Positions 1-10,042 of a stretch of DNA of 46,201 nucleotides are shown in pieces. Origin of the DNA: Folioceros fuciformis. Lineage: Eukaryota; Anthocerotophyta; Anthocerotopsida; Anthocerotales. The stretch lies in assembly GCA_049999805.1 (NCBI GenBank), contig JBNGIO010005751.1:1-46201 (forward strand), given 5' to 3'. A program made the position numbers and the translations under genes. Positions within the stretch are counted from its first letter, which is position 1. Each line of letters opens with the position of its first letter. The notes beneath the pieces are model-generated. The model was given only the letters and a program-made list of their open reading frames with translations, did not search any database and was not told the DNA's origin.

Positions 1-97
1 TCTTAGAAACCCTAGGCCCATACCCCTAAAGAGCACCTCTTAGAAACACTAGGCCCATACCCCTAAAGAGCACCTCTTAGAAACCCTAGGCCCATAG
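1..97. repeat. 37-bp tandem repeat, about 2.6 copies
   Basis: A 37-bp unit starts at 1, 38 and 75. The first two copies are full length with one mismatch and the third breaks off near 97. The unit contains CCCTAAA and AAACCCTA-like words, but the period is 37, not 7, so it is not telomeric repeat. The array may extend beyond the left edge of the window. Confidence 0.85.
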
Positions 98-130
98 CCG
101 CACAATGGTATATCAAAGTTGCACACACAC

Positions 131-255
131 CTATGCCATACTACCACCCTACGCTCCACATTCATCACCACCGCCCTACTCTCCATCACACGTATGCCAT
201 ACCACCACCCTATGCTCCATGTTCATCACCACCGCCCTACTCTCCATCACCATTG
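131..255. repeat. 61-bp tandem repeat, two copies
   Basis: The block beginning TATGCCATAC at 132 recurs at 193, a period of 61 bp, with a few substitutions. It is rich in CCACC and CATCACCACC. Open frames across it are low-complexity and not convincing as genes. Confidence 0.8.
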
Positions 256-329
256 CCCTACGCTCACCATCGTTGTATATCAATAATTAGACCAATAATT
301 ATTCTCAACATCTTTTTGGTCACCTTAAT

Positions 330-520
330 CTAACTTAAATGACTTTCTTCCTTTTCGTAACATCCCTTTAGTTACATTAGTATAACTTAACATCCTTTCG
401 ATCACCTTAATGTTACTTAAATGACTTTCCTCTATTCCTGTTTGTAACATCCCTTTAGTTTCCTTGGTATAACTTAATATCCTTTCAATCACCTTAATGT
501 TATTTAAATGACTTTTGTCT
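330..520. repeat. Degenerate 82-87 bp tandem repeat
   Basis: The word ACTTAAATGACTTT and its flanks (TAACATCCCTTTAGTT, ATCACCTTAATGTTA) recur at about 333, 415 and 502. The spacings are 82 and 87 bp. The minus-strand open frame over this block is itself internally repeated and is best read as a by-product of the repeat. Confidence 0.7.
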
Positions 521-599
521 ATTTGTAATATCACTCTAGATACCTAAGTACAACCTAAATAACACTCTAGTAAACACTCTGCAGGCAAGACCCAACCTA

Positions 600-1210
600 T
601 CCTAAGATTACTCTAGCCACTTCATTATACCTTAAATGACCAACACCTATCCCTGGCATCCTTATAACACTTCAGTCTACCTTACATAACCAATGCCTAT
701 CCTTGACATTCCTCTAGCCACTCCTATTCTACCTTAAATGACCAAGGACTATCCGGAACACCCTCTAACCGCTTCTATGTACCTTAACTAACCAACGCCT
801 ATCCTTGACATCCCTTTAGCCACTTCACTGTACCTTAGATGGCTATCATCCCTCTAGCCACTTCACTATACCTCAAATGATTGTCATTGTTGTCGTTTAT
901 GAACAGCGATTAGGATTGCATCAAGCGCACGACCGTGCTAGGAAAGATACACGATGCTAGAGTGCAAACAAGTGAACTAGCATTTAAGCGACGTTCGCGT
1001 GGTGTTCACGAGACATGGCAGTTACTAACGACTAACCGTTGTTCGTAGCCCTAGGATAGAATATGTATATATATATATTTAAATTTAACCTAACTACATA
1101 GCCTAATTAGGTAAAGCGAACATCCTTCCAACAATTGTTCTAGCCACTTCATTGTATTTTAAATGACTTTCATCCCCCCTAGCCACTTCACTACAGCTTA
1201 AATGATTAAC
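600..1210. repeat. Diverged short repeats with AGCCACTTCA core
   Basis: Words like CTAGCCACTTCA followed by TACCTTAAATGAC and CCTATCCTTGACATCC recur irregularly, for example near 613, 714, 818, 854, 1141 and 1180. Spacings are often 40-60 bp. A non-repetitive insert lies near 890-1060, and a (TA)n run at about 1066-1078. No gene is supported. Confidence 0.6.
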
Positions 1211-1700
1211 TTGTGAAGAATGTTACTAGTAGGACCAACCTTGCATAATTATTTAATGTTCATATCTATCTAGTGAATAATGTTATTGGTAGAGCCAACC
1301 TTGTATATCATTGTTAGTAGGGCTAACCTTGCATAACTATTTAATGTTTATTTCCATCTAGTGAATAATGTTGTTGGTAGGGCCAACCTTGCATAACTAG
1401 TTGATGTTCACCTCTACTACTAAATAATACTACGATGTAGGTAGGGCCAACCTTGCATAGCTAATTAATGTTTACTTCTATCCAATGACTAATATTGTTG
1501 GTAAAGCTACCAATGCCTATCCTGACATTTCTTTGGCCACCTCACTTAGATTGTCTAATGACGAATGTGCCAATAAGGTTCACCTTACATGGTTGTTTCA
1601 CCTTCAGCCCTAACATCCAATAATTGTTCAATGAAGAATGTGTTTGTAGGGCTTACCTTGCATAGCTGTTTAATCTTCAGCCCTCGTATCTAGATCTTGA
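1211..1700. repeat. About 60-bp degenerate tandem repeat, roughly seven copies
   Basis: The motif GTAGGGCCAACCTTGCATA, followed by a TTTAATGTT-like word, recurs from about 1217 to 1670. It is diverged but clearly related between copies, with most spacings near 55-65 bp. Later copies (about 1570 and 1650) are the most diverged. This looks like an old non-coding minisatellite. Confidence 0.7.
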
Positions 1701-2155
1701 CAAATAATTTTTAGTAGAGGGATTTAGCTATTTTTTAATTTCTCAACACATTTCTATACTTCAATATTTAATAGACCCTTTTAGTCAAAATTTGGAGGCC
1801 TCAAATTATTTTGTTTTAAAATATATATTTTAATATATAAATAAAAAATTAGAATATTTATTAGTATAAGAGAATATTTATTTTTAGTATAAGGAGGATT
1901 TTTTTTATTTTTGTAAAAAATAATCTAAAGGATATTTTTCTTAAAAAATGGTTTTCTTGTTCTAGAAGGCTTAAAGTCATTTGAAAAATGTCCCTTTCTT
2001 CTAAGGGTTGGGTAAGAAAAAGAGGTGTTCCTAAGGTCTACCTCGCATATCCTCTTCTTTCTAAGTTGTCATTCTAACCCCAAGTGCTTTCCACATTGTC
2101 ACCCTAACCCCGCAGTTGCCGCCTACCTTGTCAGCTACCCTAACCCTAATCCTAC
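1701..2155. other. A+T-rich spacer, no gene seen
   Basis: From about 1710 to 1990 the sequence is very A+T-rich with homopolymer runs of A and T. No coding frame of useful length is present. The rest is ordinary unique sequence. Confidence 0.5.
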
Positions 2156-2404
2156 AAGTATATAAGTGGGAGTCCGTTCCCCCTACAGCATAGTTCTCAT
2201 TTGTGTTCTTCTTGTTGTGGTCGTTGTTTTACCCACTTCTTCAGGGTTGCATTGCTCTTGTACTCTTGGTCGTTTGTTCTTTGCCTAGTTTTCTAGATTG
2301 AGTTCTCTTTGCTTACCTTTTTGTTGGTTGGCATTTTCATTTGCAGGTTTGCAATACGAGTAGTGCTTATGGTTCTTCAGTCGGACACTTCTTAAGAAGT
2401 AGTG

Positions 2405-2500
2405 TGTCTAGTTCTTCGGAGTAGCACGTTTGGTTCTTCGGAGTAGCGTGTTTGGTTCTTCAGAGGGACACTTCTTCAAAAGTGGACACTTCTTCAAAAG
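2405..2500. repeat. 22-bp and 17-bp short tandem repeats
   Basis: GTTCTTCGGAGTAGC-type units start at 2411, 2433 and 2455 (period 22). GACACTTCTTCAAAAGT is present twice back to back at 2467 and 2484 (period 17). A TATAAGTG word lies upstream near 2160. The region could be a leader or LTR remnant, but no partner repeat is visible in the window. Confidence 0.65.
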
Positions 2501-2599
2501 TAACGAGTCTGGTACTTCAGTGGGATGGTTCTTCAATCATACTTCAATCATACTATTCTTCAAAAGTAGAGTGTAGGGTTTTTCAGTGCCAGTCATTGT

Positions 2600-4300
2600 T
2601 TGTGAGGAACATCTTCCGCCTACACCAACGTGTTCAGCATCTTCCTCTGCCTAGACCAACATGACGTTCTAGCCTGTTCAAGCCTTCTCTGTGTCATCAA
2701 TCAATTTGATTTTGGATTACATCTTGGTGTTGGAAGAAGATGTTACTTACATACAAGGACTGCACACTTGGAACTTCACGTGCTGCATCTATTGCTAACT
2801 AGCTGTGGGAATATGATATAGATAGAGCTTATGGAAAAGGATGAAGATAGCTGATTATTTGTGAGTTGTATCTATTGCCAACTAGCTTGGGTGAGAGAAT
2901 GTAGACTGTGGTGTTATACGCTTCACATGGTAAACACTGTTCGTAATTGAGTTGTAGTGAAGCAACCACTTGGTTGCTATCTGCCCTCTGTTGTTCCGCT
3001 TCCTCCGGCTGCTCGACGTTGTGCTTTGTGGTCTGCGGCTAATCCATCTATGTTTTCTCTTCTCCTGCTGGTTCATACTCGCTTTGCTTCGTTGCTTTCT
3101 CGTCACTCGTCCGCAATGTGCTTCCTCGTCCCCCGCCGACACATCTTCATGCACAGTGTGCTTTGTCGTCTTCTGCAGATCTATTTGCGCTTTGTTTCCT
3201 CGCTCCTTGCCGATCAACTATCGAGTTTGATTTTGGGACGATTGGGGTGTAAACTGAATTCGGAGTTCGTAGTGCCCCCGCTAGCCCTGCTTAACATGGA
3301 ACGCCCGACATGTCGTGGAAGGCGAGGCACAAATGTGACGCGAACGACCAATCGGACAAATCTTCCAGGCCCCCTGTTGTCGTGATCCGCGGGAGGACCG
3401 ATGCGTGTGATCAGCGTTGGGTTGAAGTAGTGCTTGCGGCTGATATATTGTTTTTAGGGTTCGTCTCTAAGGAGCCAGGAAGCGGTTGCAGTTTCCTGGA
3501 AGGCCAGAACCAGGGCAAGGATTGGGAATTCCGGATGGCAGTGCCCCGGAGTTGGATTCTGGATGTGAGGATATTTAACGTTGATCGTCATTCTGGCAAT
3601 TTTTGGTGTGGAGAGCAATGGAGAATGGGGGATCTGGGCTGCTAGTTGATGACGCTGTGGAGCTACTTCTGACTCATCGTTGTGTGTGTTTAAACGTCTG
3701 ACAATTTGGAGGATTCGTATTCTGAGTGGCTGCATTTGCCCCAGATGTCTTCCCCCTTTTCTGCGGAAGGGCTGGATTGTTTCAGCAAGCTGGATGTCAT
3801 CAAGGGTCCGAAGATGCGGCGAAGAGAGCTGCTCGTGCCTTGGGAGGGTTGTTTGAGTATATTGGTTTCGTCGAACACCGTCTTGCAAATGGCAGGGGGC
3901 CGTTGATATAGCGGAGATATTGATAGGCAGGGGGCCGTTTGGGGTGGATTGTGTTGGAGACTTTCTTGCTGCTCAGCCTGGCCAAGCCCGAGGTTCATCT
4001 ATGCCTGAAGTCTGCGAACTAGGAAGGGGATGGGGACTGCCTATCTTCTCCGAAAGATGAGCCTGTCTCGGGTTAGACGGAAATGAGTTTGTCTCAGACC
4101 AAAGCCTTCCTTCCTGCATTGCGCAAACCTCACTGACCTGGAGTCACACCTGGCCGAAGTGACAGTCGCATCGGGGCTTCTTGTTCTTGCCCACTAGGCT
4201 GGGCTGCGAAGGCGTTCTCGAATGGAGGCCAGGAAGTGTCCTGAATTTGTTGCATGGCCAGGAGAGAAAATGGTCGTGAGCGTCTTTTGCACAGCGATAG
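2600..4300. other. Unresolved region, no gene called
   Basis: Several overlapping open frames of 60-145 codons exist on both strands, none with a recognisable domain. A 14-bp word (GGCAGGGGGCCGTT) is repeated at 3891 and 3927 around TTGATATAGCGGAGATATTGATA. The raised G+C content from about 3000 suggests transcribed DNA, but I cannot assign exons. Confidence 0.3.
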
Positions 4301-4618
4301 GAGCTACGGAAGGGACTGGCAGGTTGTCGCCGTGACAGCAGATTCGAGGAGCTGCAGTGGCTGTGCGAGGGCAAGACATTTGCTTCGGTCCCTGTCAAGT
4401 TGGCCAGGGTGACTACATGGCAATTTTCCGTGAGGTAAGCAGAGAAAAATGTCATCTTAGAGAACAGTCTGCAGGGCCGTGATGGTATTTATGAAGAGAG
4501 TGTCTACACTGACTGGCAGGGATGCAAGCACATTTCTCACATTACGAAGGAAGATTGGAGCTTCAAACATGCAACAATTCCAGCACCGCTGTGGGCCAGA
4601 TATTCATGATCTTTGTGG
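4290..4618 (+). CDS. Candidate 3'-terminal exons of an unknown gene
   Basis: An open stretch near 4305-4435 ends at a good GTAAGC donor, with residues such as RFEELQWLCEGKTF just before it. An acceptor TCTGCAG at 4474 opens a second exon. The spliced frame then reads on to a stop near 4618, through a segment including KRVSTLTGRD. An alternative frame of the second exon is also open to a stop at about 4610, so the correct frame is not certain. I do not recognise either product. Upstream exons were not found, and this may be a decayed gene or a transcribed leader. Confidence 0.25.
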
Positions 4619-4619
4619 A

Positions 4620-6228
4620 TGAGATATCTATAGCTGTGATGTGATATCTGATGTGACATGTAAACGTTTGTGAATGAGATACCTCCGGCAAGCAGCCCAT
4701 CGACAGCTTTGGTAAGGAGTTACAGCATACACGTCAGTAGTAAAGCTTGGTATGCTGTCTGTGTCTGTATTGATCAAACAAGGCAAGGTTTCATCATTTG
4801 CAGGAATGCCGCTCCCTGTTCCAAGACCTGCTTTACATAGGTGTCCGCATCTACGTCCAACTTTGTTTGCGATGTCAAGGCTCGCTCCCCCTGCAACACT
4901 GCATCTCATTTACCTTGAGGTTGAGGCTGGACTGAAAGACACGCCAACAGCTTGACTATCCTGCTGGTCCGTTCGGTCATGGGTTTTCGTACGATCCGAA
5001 CATGGTGTTACTTGACTCTTGTAGAAACGATTCCTCAGTGTAGACATGAACCAGGCTGTTCTTTCTGCCCAGGAGGTTGGCACCACAGACATGACAGCTG
5101 GAGCTTGCTACAGGTAGCTAGCAGGATCCTCATACGTAGTCCACCGATTATCCTTCTCCTGGTATGCGCATATGAGCTTGTGTAGGTCCGACCGGTGTGC
5201 CACCGTTACTCGATCCAGCTGCGGATGCTCATTGTATGACGAAAAATCCGGCACTGAGGAAGTCAGGATGGTCGAAGGCGAAATTGCTTACTGAGCATGT
5301 AAAATTTGCATAGTGATCGCAGTAGCCTGCAGCATTTGGTTTGTGGGCAAAATCCAAGGAAGGCCACGCTGGGTTGCAACATGCACCTACACAGCCCAAT
5401 CCAATGAAAGTATTTGAGAAGCGCGATCCAGTGCAGCAATCAAGGTGAAGCGAGGCAGCAGGGTCTTCTTCCAAACATTCCATGTCCGATCCACGATGGC
5501 ATACTACACAAAAGAAGTGGAATCCCGCACAGACGCCAGGTGCACCGCAGTCTCTCCTACCAATTGGCATGCCTCGACCAGAATTTCCGTCCGTACAGAA
5601 CACTGCAGATTCGTATGATGGAGCATCGGACTCTGGTCGTGTTGAGGAAGAGAATGGAAGGCACGATCCGCCTGCTCTAGATTGGTGTGGCTAAGGGCAA
5701 CGGGGTCAAAGCAGCTGAATTTTCCGCCGGCTGCTAGCAGCTTCCGCTCGAAGTAGTGCTAAGGGCTGGCGGGATGGTTGCGGAGTTCTGGCAGGCTAGA
5801 GCATTGGATGCTTGCGTTAGCGGAATTGAGGTGGCCTTCCTGCAGCCCTCCAATGTCGAGTCCGGCCTGATGAGATTTGCTTGGCTCGGCCTCAAACTCT
5901 GCCTCAACCCCATCGCTACCCAGGCGCACTGCAATTCGTGGAAGATGCACGGGCGAAGCTGAAAATGAAAGTCTGAATGAAACAAATGAAGATGGTGGCG
6001 CCCTCTGAAACCCAGTAAGTCCCGTTACACCCGGACGGCGGAATATTCTTGTGGCTAATGCGATCCTGGCTCCCATCGTTACTATCTTCGGACAGACCCC
6101 TACATACAATGTGCTGTCCTGTACACCTTCAGCAAATTGTAGTGATGTGTTGCGTTAGGAGGTTAGGCAAATTGCTGTGACTTGTCGCAGGGAAAAGATC
6201 CGCCCACTCTCCATCTCCGTCACAGGGG
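4620..6228. other. Unresolved region upstream of the SEC12-like gene
   Basis: Open frames of 60-125 codons overlap on both strands without recognisable domains. A minus-strand frame whose ATG is at about 6057-6059 begins with an Arg/Ser/Thr-rich, acid-poor stretch resembling a mitochondrial presequence. It could be the first exon of a gene divergent from the SEC12-like gene, but I could not find its later exons. The promoter of the 6229 gene must lie in the last few hundred bases. Confidence 0.25.
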
Positions 6229-8357
6229 ATGAAGAGGCGCTCCGCAGCTCAGGAGAAATTGGTGACGGATGGGGCGGTACCTGTATGCTGTGGTGGCTGG
6301 GTGACTCAAACCGGCGGACAGTCTCCTTTTCATGTGGTCTTTGGAAGAAGAGACGAATCGACAACCGGCGGAGCGTCCAGAAATTCGCTGGAAGTCGCTA
6401 GATATGACCCGAAGACGTCCGTCGTCTCGGATCCCGTGAGTGCCTTGGTCCGATCTGCATGCCGAGGTTTCAGTGGTTGTGGTACTGAGCTCAATCTTTG
6501 GCAGGTGTACGTGTGCCCAACGGGTGGAGGAAGTGTACTTGCGATAGCAGTTCATCCGAAGGGGGATGGAATCGTTTGTTCGTTTCAAGACAGCTGCAGG
6601 TGAGCCCTTCTCCTCTTGTCGAATGGGATAGTAAGGAATACGGTGTCCCGACCGTGCCGATGTGTGTGGCTTCGTAGTGTGTGAGGAAGGTGCAAGTGCT
6701 TGACTTTTGTGGCACGCTGGGTGCACAGGCTGTTTGAGATTGCAGTAGAGCGTGATGAGGTTGTGAACTCATCTGGGTCAGCGGGAAAGGAGTTACCTGA
6801 GCTTAACGGTGCAGGAGCTCAAAAGCTGCTTACCTTTAGCCCCGATGGGTCCATGCTTGCTGCAGGGACGGAGGTAAGCTCGGCTGTGCTCCTTGTTCCC
6901 TGGCTCTCTGGCACCATCATTCTTATATGATCCGATGAAGCAACGAAGGGATGGCATTGGCAAGCCCCTAATCACTGTCCCGTCTGCATCTCGCCTCCCT
7001 GGTTGCAGAAGGGGCACCTTCGTGTTTTCAACTGGCCAAGCATGACTGTCGTACTTGATGAGCCTGATACTGTCAAGCAAATACGAGACTTGGATATCAG
7101 GTTGTCGATCGACTTCAAACTGGATCTATGTCGTGATTTTCAACTGCAGATGGCCTTGCTGCAGTTACACTGACTCGTGTTCCTATTGGCAGCATGGATT
7201 CAGCTCGAGTTGCTTTGTCAGGTGGTGGTGTTTGCCAAGTCTGGAACCTTCATTCTGTTGCAAAGGAAGGCACTTTGTCGAATAAGGTAGCTGCTAGCTT
7301 TCTGCGCAAAGTTGCCGTCACAGTGATCACGGCTTGCCATGTCCAAGCCCTTCTTTGTGGCTAATGGTCTGTCTTGCGTTGGCACCTATAATATTGTGGT
7401 TGCTGATGTCGGAGGGTTTTATGGGTTTGCAGGGCGACACGCTTGACTGTTGTAGGTTTTCCAAAGGATCTAAGCAGCCTTTCCTTTTCGTTGCAGTCAA
7501 CCGAGGTGCATTTTAAATTTCTCATTTGTGGTGCCGCACTGATGCTAACACTCTATGTTATGCTTGCTTTTCTTCAAACAAAATGCTCAGCTGTGCCACA
7601 TGATCTCTATTCAGGAGGCAAGGGCTACATCGGTGTGTGGGTCATCAGTGAATGGGAAAAGTGCCTCGGGCTGAAGAAGGTTCAGCATACGTCTGTAACA
7701 TCGCTTGCTGTCACTCCGAATGGTAAACGTCTTGCTATGTAAGTGGTGTTGCTCAGGGTTTGTAGCCTTTAAGAGCCTTTCGAGAAGAAATGCGGGGATC
7801 GCTGTTCCAGCGGAGGTATCTTGACCCTTTTTTTCGTCGGGACATTACAGTGGAGGTTTACTTGGACAAATCACGATAGTTGACGTATTGAACATGGGCC
7901 TTGTGCACAAAGTTCAGACTGACCAGGCTGGGTCAATCACTTTCTTGGAGTTTTCTCGGAATGGCAGGTTCGAGTCCTGCTCCACTGACTTCAACACTGT
8001 TTGCTGCCCATGCACCGCACGTCATGTTAGATTAGTGCATCTCGACATTTCACACAGAGTCAAAATTTTAATTTCTCCTGGCAGAGAGTTGTTGTCTCTT
8101 TCCGACGACTCCACCTCAGAGGTCCTTCCGATCCACTTAGAGCGGGAGTGGAAAGGTTCGTTCCATTCTTTGTTTTGGTCACAGTCGGGAGCTGCTGTCT
8201 ATACTGTGTCTTAGTCTGACTCTTGTGAAACGTGCTTGTTACAGAGTGGGAGCTCTACACGATACTGGCTGCCTCTATACTTCTCTCTATTGTGGTTGCT
8301 TACTGGCTATATGTAATATCCGACAGCTTCTGGAATGTTCCACCTGGAAGAAGATAG
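6229..8357 (+). CDS. SEC12/PHF1-like ER membrane WD-repeat protein
   Basis: The family comprises ER-membrane WD40 proteins that load GTP on SAR1 to start COPII coats; the plant PHF1 branch is needed for ER exit of phosphate transporters. I derive ten exons in frame: 6229-6435, 6505-6599, 6729-6873, 7009-7100, 7193-7286, 7433-7505, 7615-7738, 7851-7967, 8085-8155 and 8245-8357, giving 376 residues. Family signatures are HPKGDGIVCSFQDSCRLF, LTFSPDGSMLAAGTE, LRVFNWPSM, SGGGVCQVWNLHS and SLAVTPNGKRLA. One hydrophobic helix (ILAASILLSIVVAYWLYVI) lies 12-30 residues from the C terminus, as expected for a tail-anchored SEC12 with its propeller in the cytosol. The glycine-rich loop usual near the N terminus is not evident. 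Length fits the family (about 380-400). The start is the first ATG that leads into the conserved VPxxGxWV-like segment. SEC12 versus PHF1 cannot be decided here. Confidence 0.85.
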
Positions 8358-8733
8358 CAGCCATTCACGCTTCCAGTGGAGGCCGTTCTCTCTGCCCGGG
8401 AGATGGGATTCAACCCTTTGTAGTCTATTCTTATGTATCCCCTCCATTGCTGCTAGAAATTGTCTGGCAAATGGAGAAAAACAGTCTGTGGTTACATCTC
8501 TATGAACCGAGAAATCAGAGCTACAGGAATGTGTGCTCATCCTCTTCCACAGCCAGTGCTGAGTAATGTAACATCGATCGCTGAATTGGTTTCACCCACG
8601 CTTGTCCAACAGTGCAAAACCAAGGCAGCTCCAACCCCTTCCTCTGTAAGGGGCAATAGCATGGAAGTATCACAATTCAGGGTGTCCCTCTGCTCACCTA
8701 AAGGACGTTAGGCTACAATTCAACAGTGAAAAG
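8358..8733. other. Spacer between convergent genes
   Basis: This 376-bp stretch separates the stop codons of the SEC12-like gene (+) and the complex I subunit gene (-). It probably holds both 3' UTRs. No further coding signal was recognised. Confidence 0.5.
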
Positions 8734-9261
8734 CTATGACTCCGATTTGCATCTGGCGACCTCCTCTTCGTTGGAAAGCTTCCCCATGAGCCTCCCTGCA
8801 GAACATGCATATGCGCACATGAACCCTCCCAGCAATCCAATTAACCCTGTTGTGTACATAGAAGGCCCTCTCACAAAGCAACTCCCTCCTGCAAATCGAA
8901 ACTGGTGTGTCAGTCACACCAAAATGAAGATTTTTCCCAGCACCTCGCACCACATCCAAACAGGAGCTGCGTTGAGGCAATCCAAGCCGGCTAGCTTTCC
9001 AAAATTGTTGCAGAAGCACCGGTGCAACAGAAAACAGCAAAGCATCAAGCGTCCCACTTAAACCCTTGAACAGACGTCCGCCAGATGGCTGGAGCAATAG
9101 CCCATGGCAAGCAAGAAACCTGCAAGATAGGCAACAGGTACGGCGCTGGCAGTCACTCCAGACATCTTCACGTAGTCAGAAAAGCTGAAGTTGGAGATGG
9201 TGGTGGAGGCGGACGGATTGTGGTCAATCACAGGGAAGCGGGGCTCTCGCATCAGCACCAT
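8734..9261 (-). CDS. NADH:ubiquinone oxidoreductase 21 kDa-type subunit
   Basis: This is a small accessory subunit of mitochondrial complex I (plant 21 kDa subunit, N-terminal-domain family), placed in the inner membrane arm. Two exons, 9261-9120 and 8888-8734, are joined across a GT-AG intron of 231 bp to give 98 residues; plant homologues are slightly over 100. Visible signatures are the N-terminal FPVIDHNPS...NFSFSDY block and the glycine-rich membrane segment GPSMYTTGLIGLLGGFM followed by AYACSAGRLMG. The first exon has a second hydrophobic stretch (SGVTASAVPVAYLAG). No cleavable presequence is apparent, as usual for this family. The start codon is the first ATG after a clean leader. The exon 2 frame is confirmed by the family-like C terminus. 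Neither exon stands out as a long open frame, so automatic ORF methods would miss the gene. Confidence 0.85.
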
Positions 9262-10042
9262 CTTCGCTGTCGTAGCCAGCGCTGTTTCGATTTCTTCCTT
9301 CCCCTTTCGTAACGCCGAACAACAACCTGCAGCCGAGTACGCCTACTATGCAAATGAGAAGGGACTGAGCCTGCCAAGGAAACAGTCAAATCCACTTTGC
9401 ATGTACTGTACAGCCTGTGCAGGTGGCGAGCGGCCGCCGTGCTTTACACCCTCGACACTCTCGGCTTGGTTTCCTTACGCCTCCGAAATGTTTTATCGTA
9501 ATGCCTGCATAGGTCACACCGTGATGGGGTACCATCCTACACCCCATGTTTGACGCGAGGGATGGTTGGGGCGCCATTGGATGGTAGGGTTTGGGCTGGC
9601 CAGGGACATCGGTTTGCTTGCAGAATCCTGAAGTGAAGTTTCAGCAGCTCTGAGCTAATGTTCTGGAAATTCACAATCCGGAGCAAGCTTGGGGGATAGC
9701 AGGAGTGTGCTCTGATTCATCGATGTCAGGAAATGGTGTTGCAAATCTTGTGCTAACCAGCAAAGGATTTGATGGATGAGCTTGCAAATATTATTGCAGG
9801 GCCGAATGTGTTGCTGCGTCACAGATTCCCTAAAGGCTGGTATGGCGGGACCAAGGAGCCGGAGTCTGCCGCGGAGGACACCTCGCTGCCCACTGGCCGA
9901 GTGACCTCATCAAGTAACGACGCCATTAAGTGGCCGCATTTATTTTTGAATTCCACAGTCAGCATATGTTCCTACAAATCGACAGCTGCAGAGATAAGCC
10001 CTGTCTGCATCAAGGACTTGGAATTCGGTCTCGTACATACAT
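9262..10042. other. Spacer between two minus-strand genes
   Basis: It must contain the promoter and 5' UTR of the complex I subunit gene and the 3' UTR of the chalcone isomerase-like gene. A 93-codon plus-strand frame at 9769-10050 has no recognisable features and overlaps the end of the next gene. I see no other gene. Confidence 0.4.

Noticed and set aside
1-97. Telomeric repeat suggested by AAACCCTA and CCCTAAA words
   Set aside because: The period is 37 bp with other sequence in each unit; plant telomere repeats have period 7.
2156-2600. 5' LTR of a retrotransposon (TATAAGTG plus short repeats)
   Set aside because: No second copy in the window and no retroelement coding region next to it.
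7966-7985. tRNA T-arm-like word GGTTCGAGTCCTGCTC
   Set aside because: No A box, acceptor stem or anticodon arm can be built around it, and it lies at the start of an intron of the SEC12-like gene.
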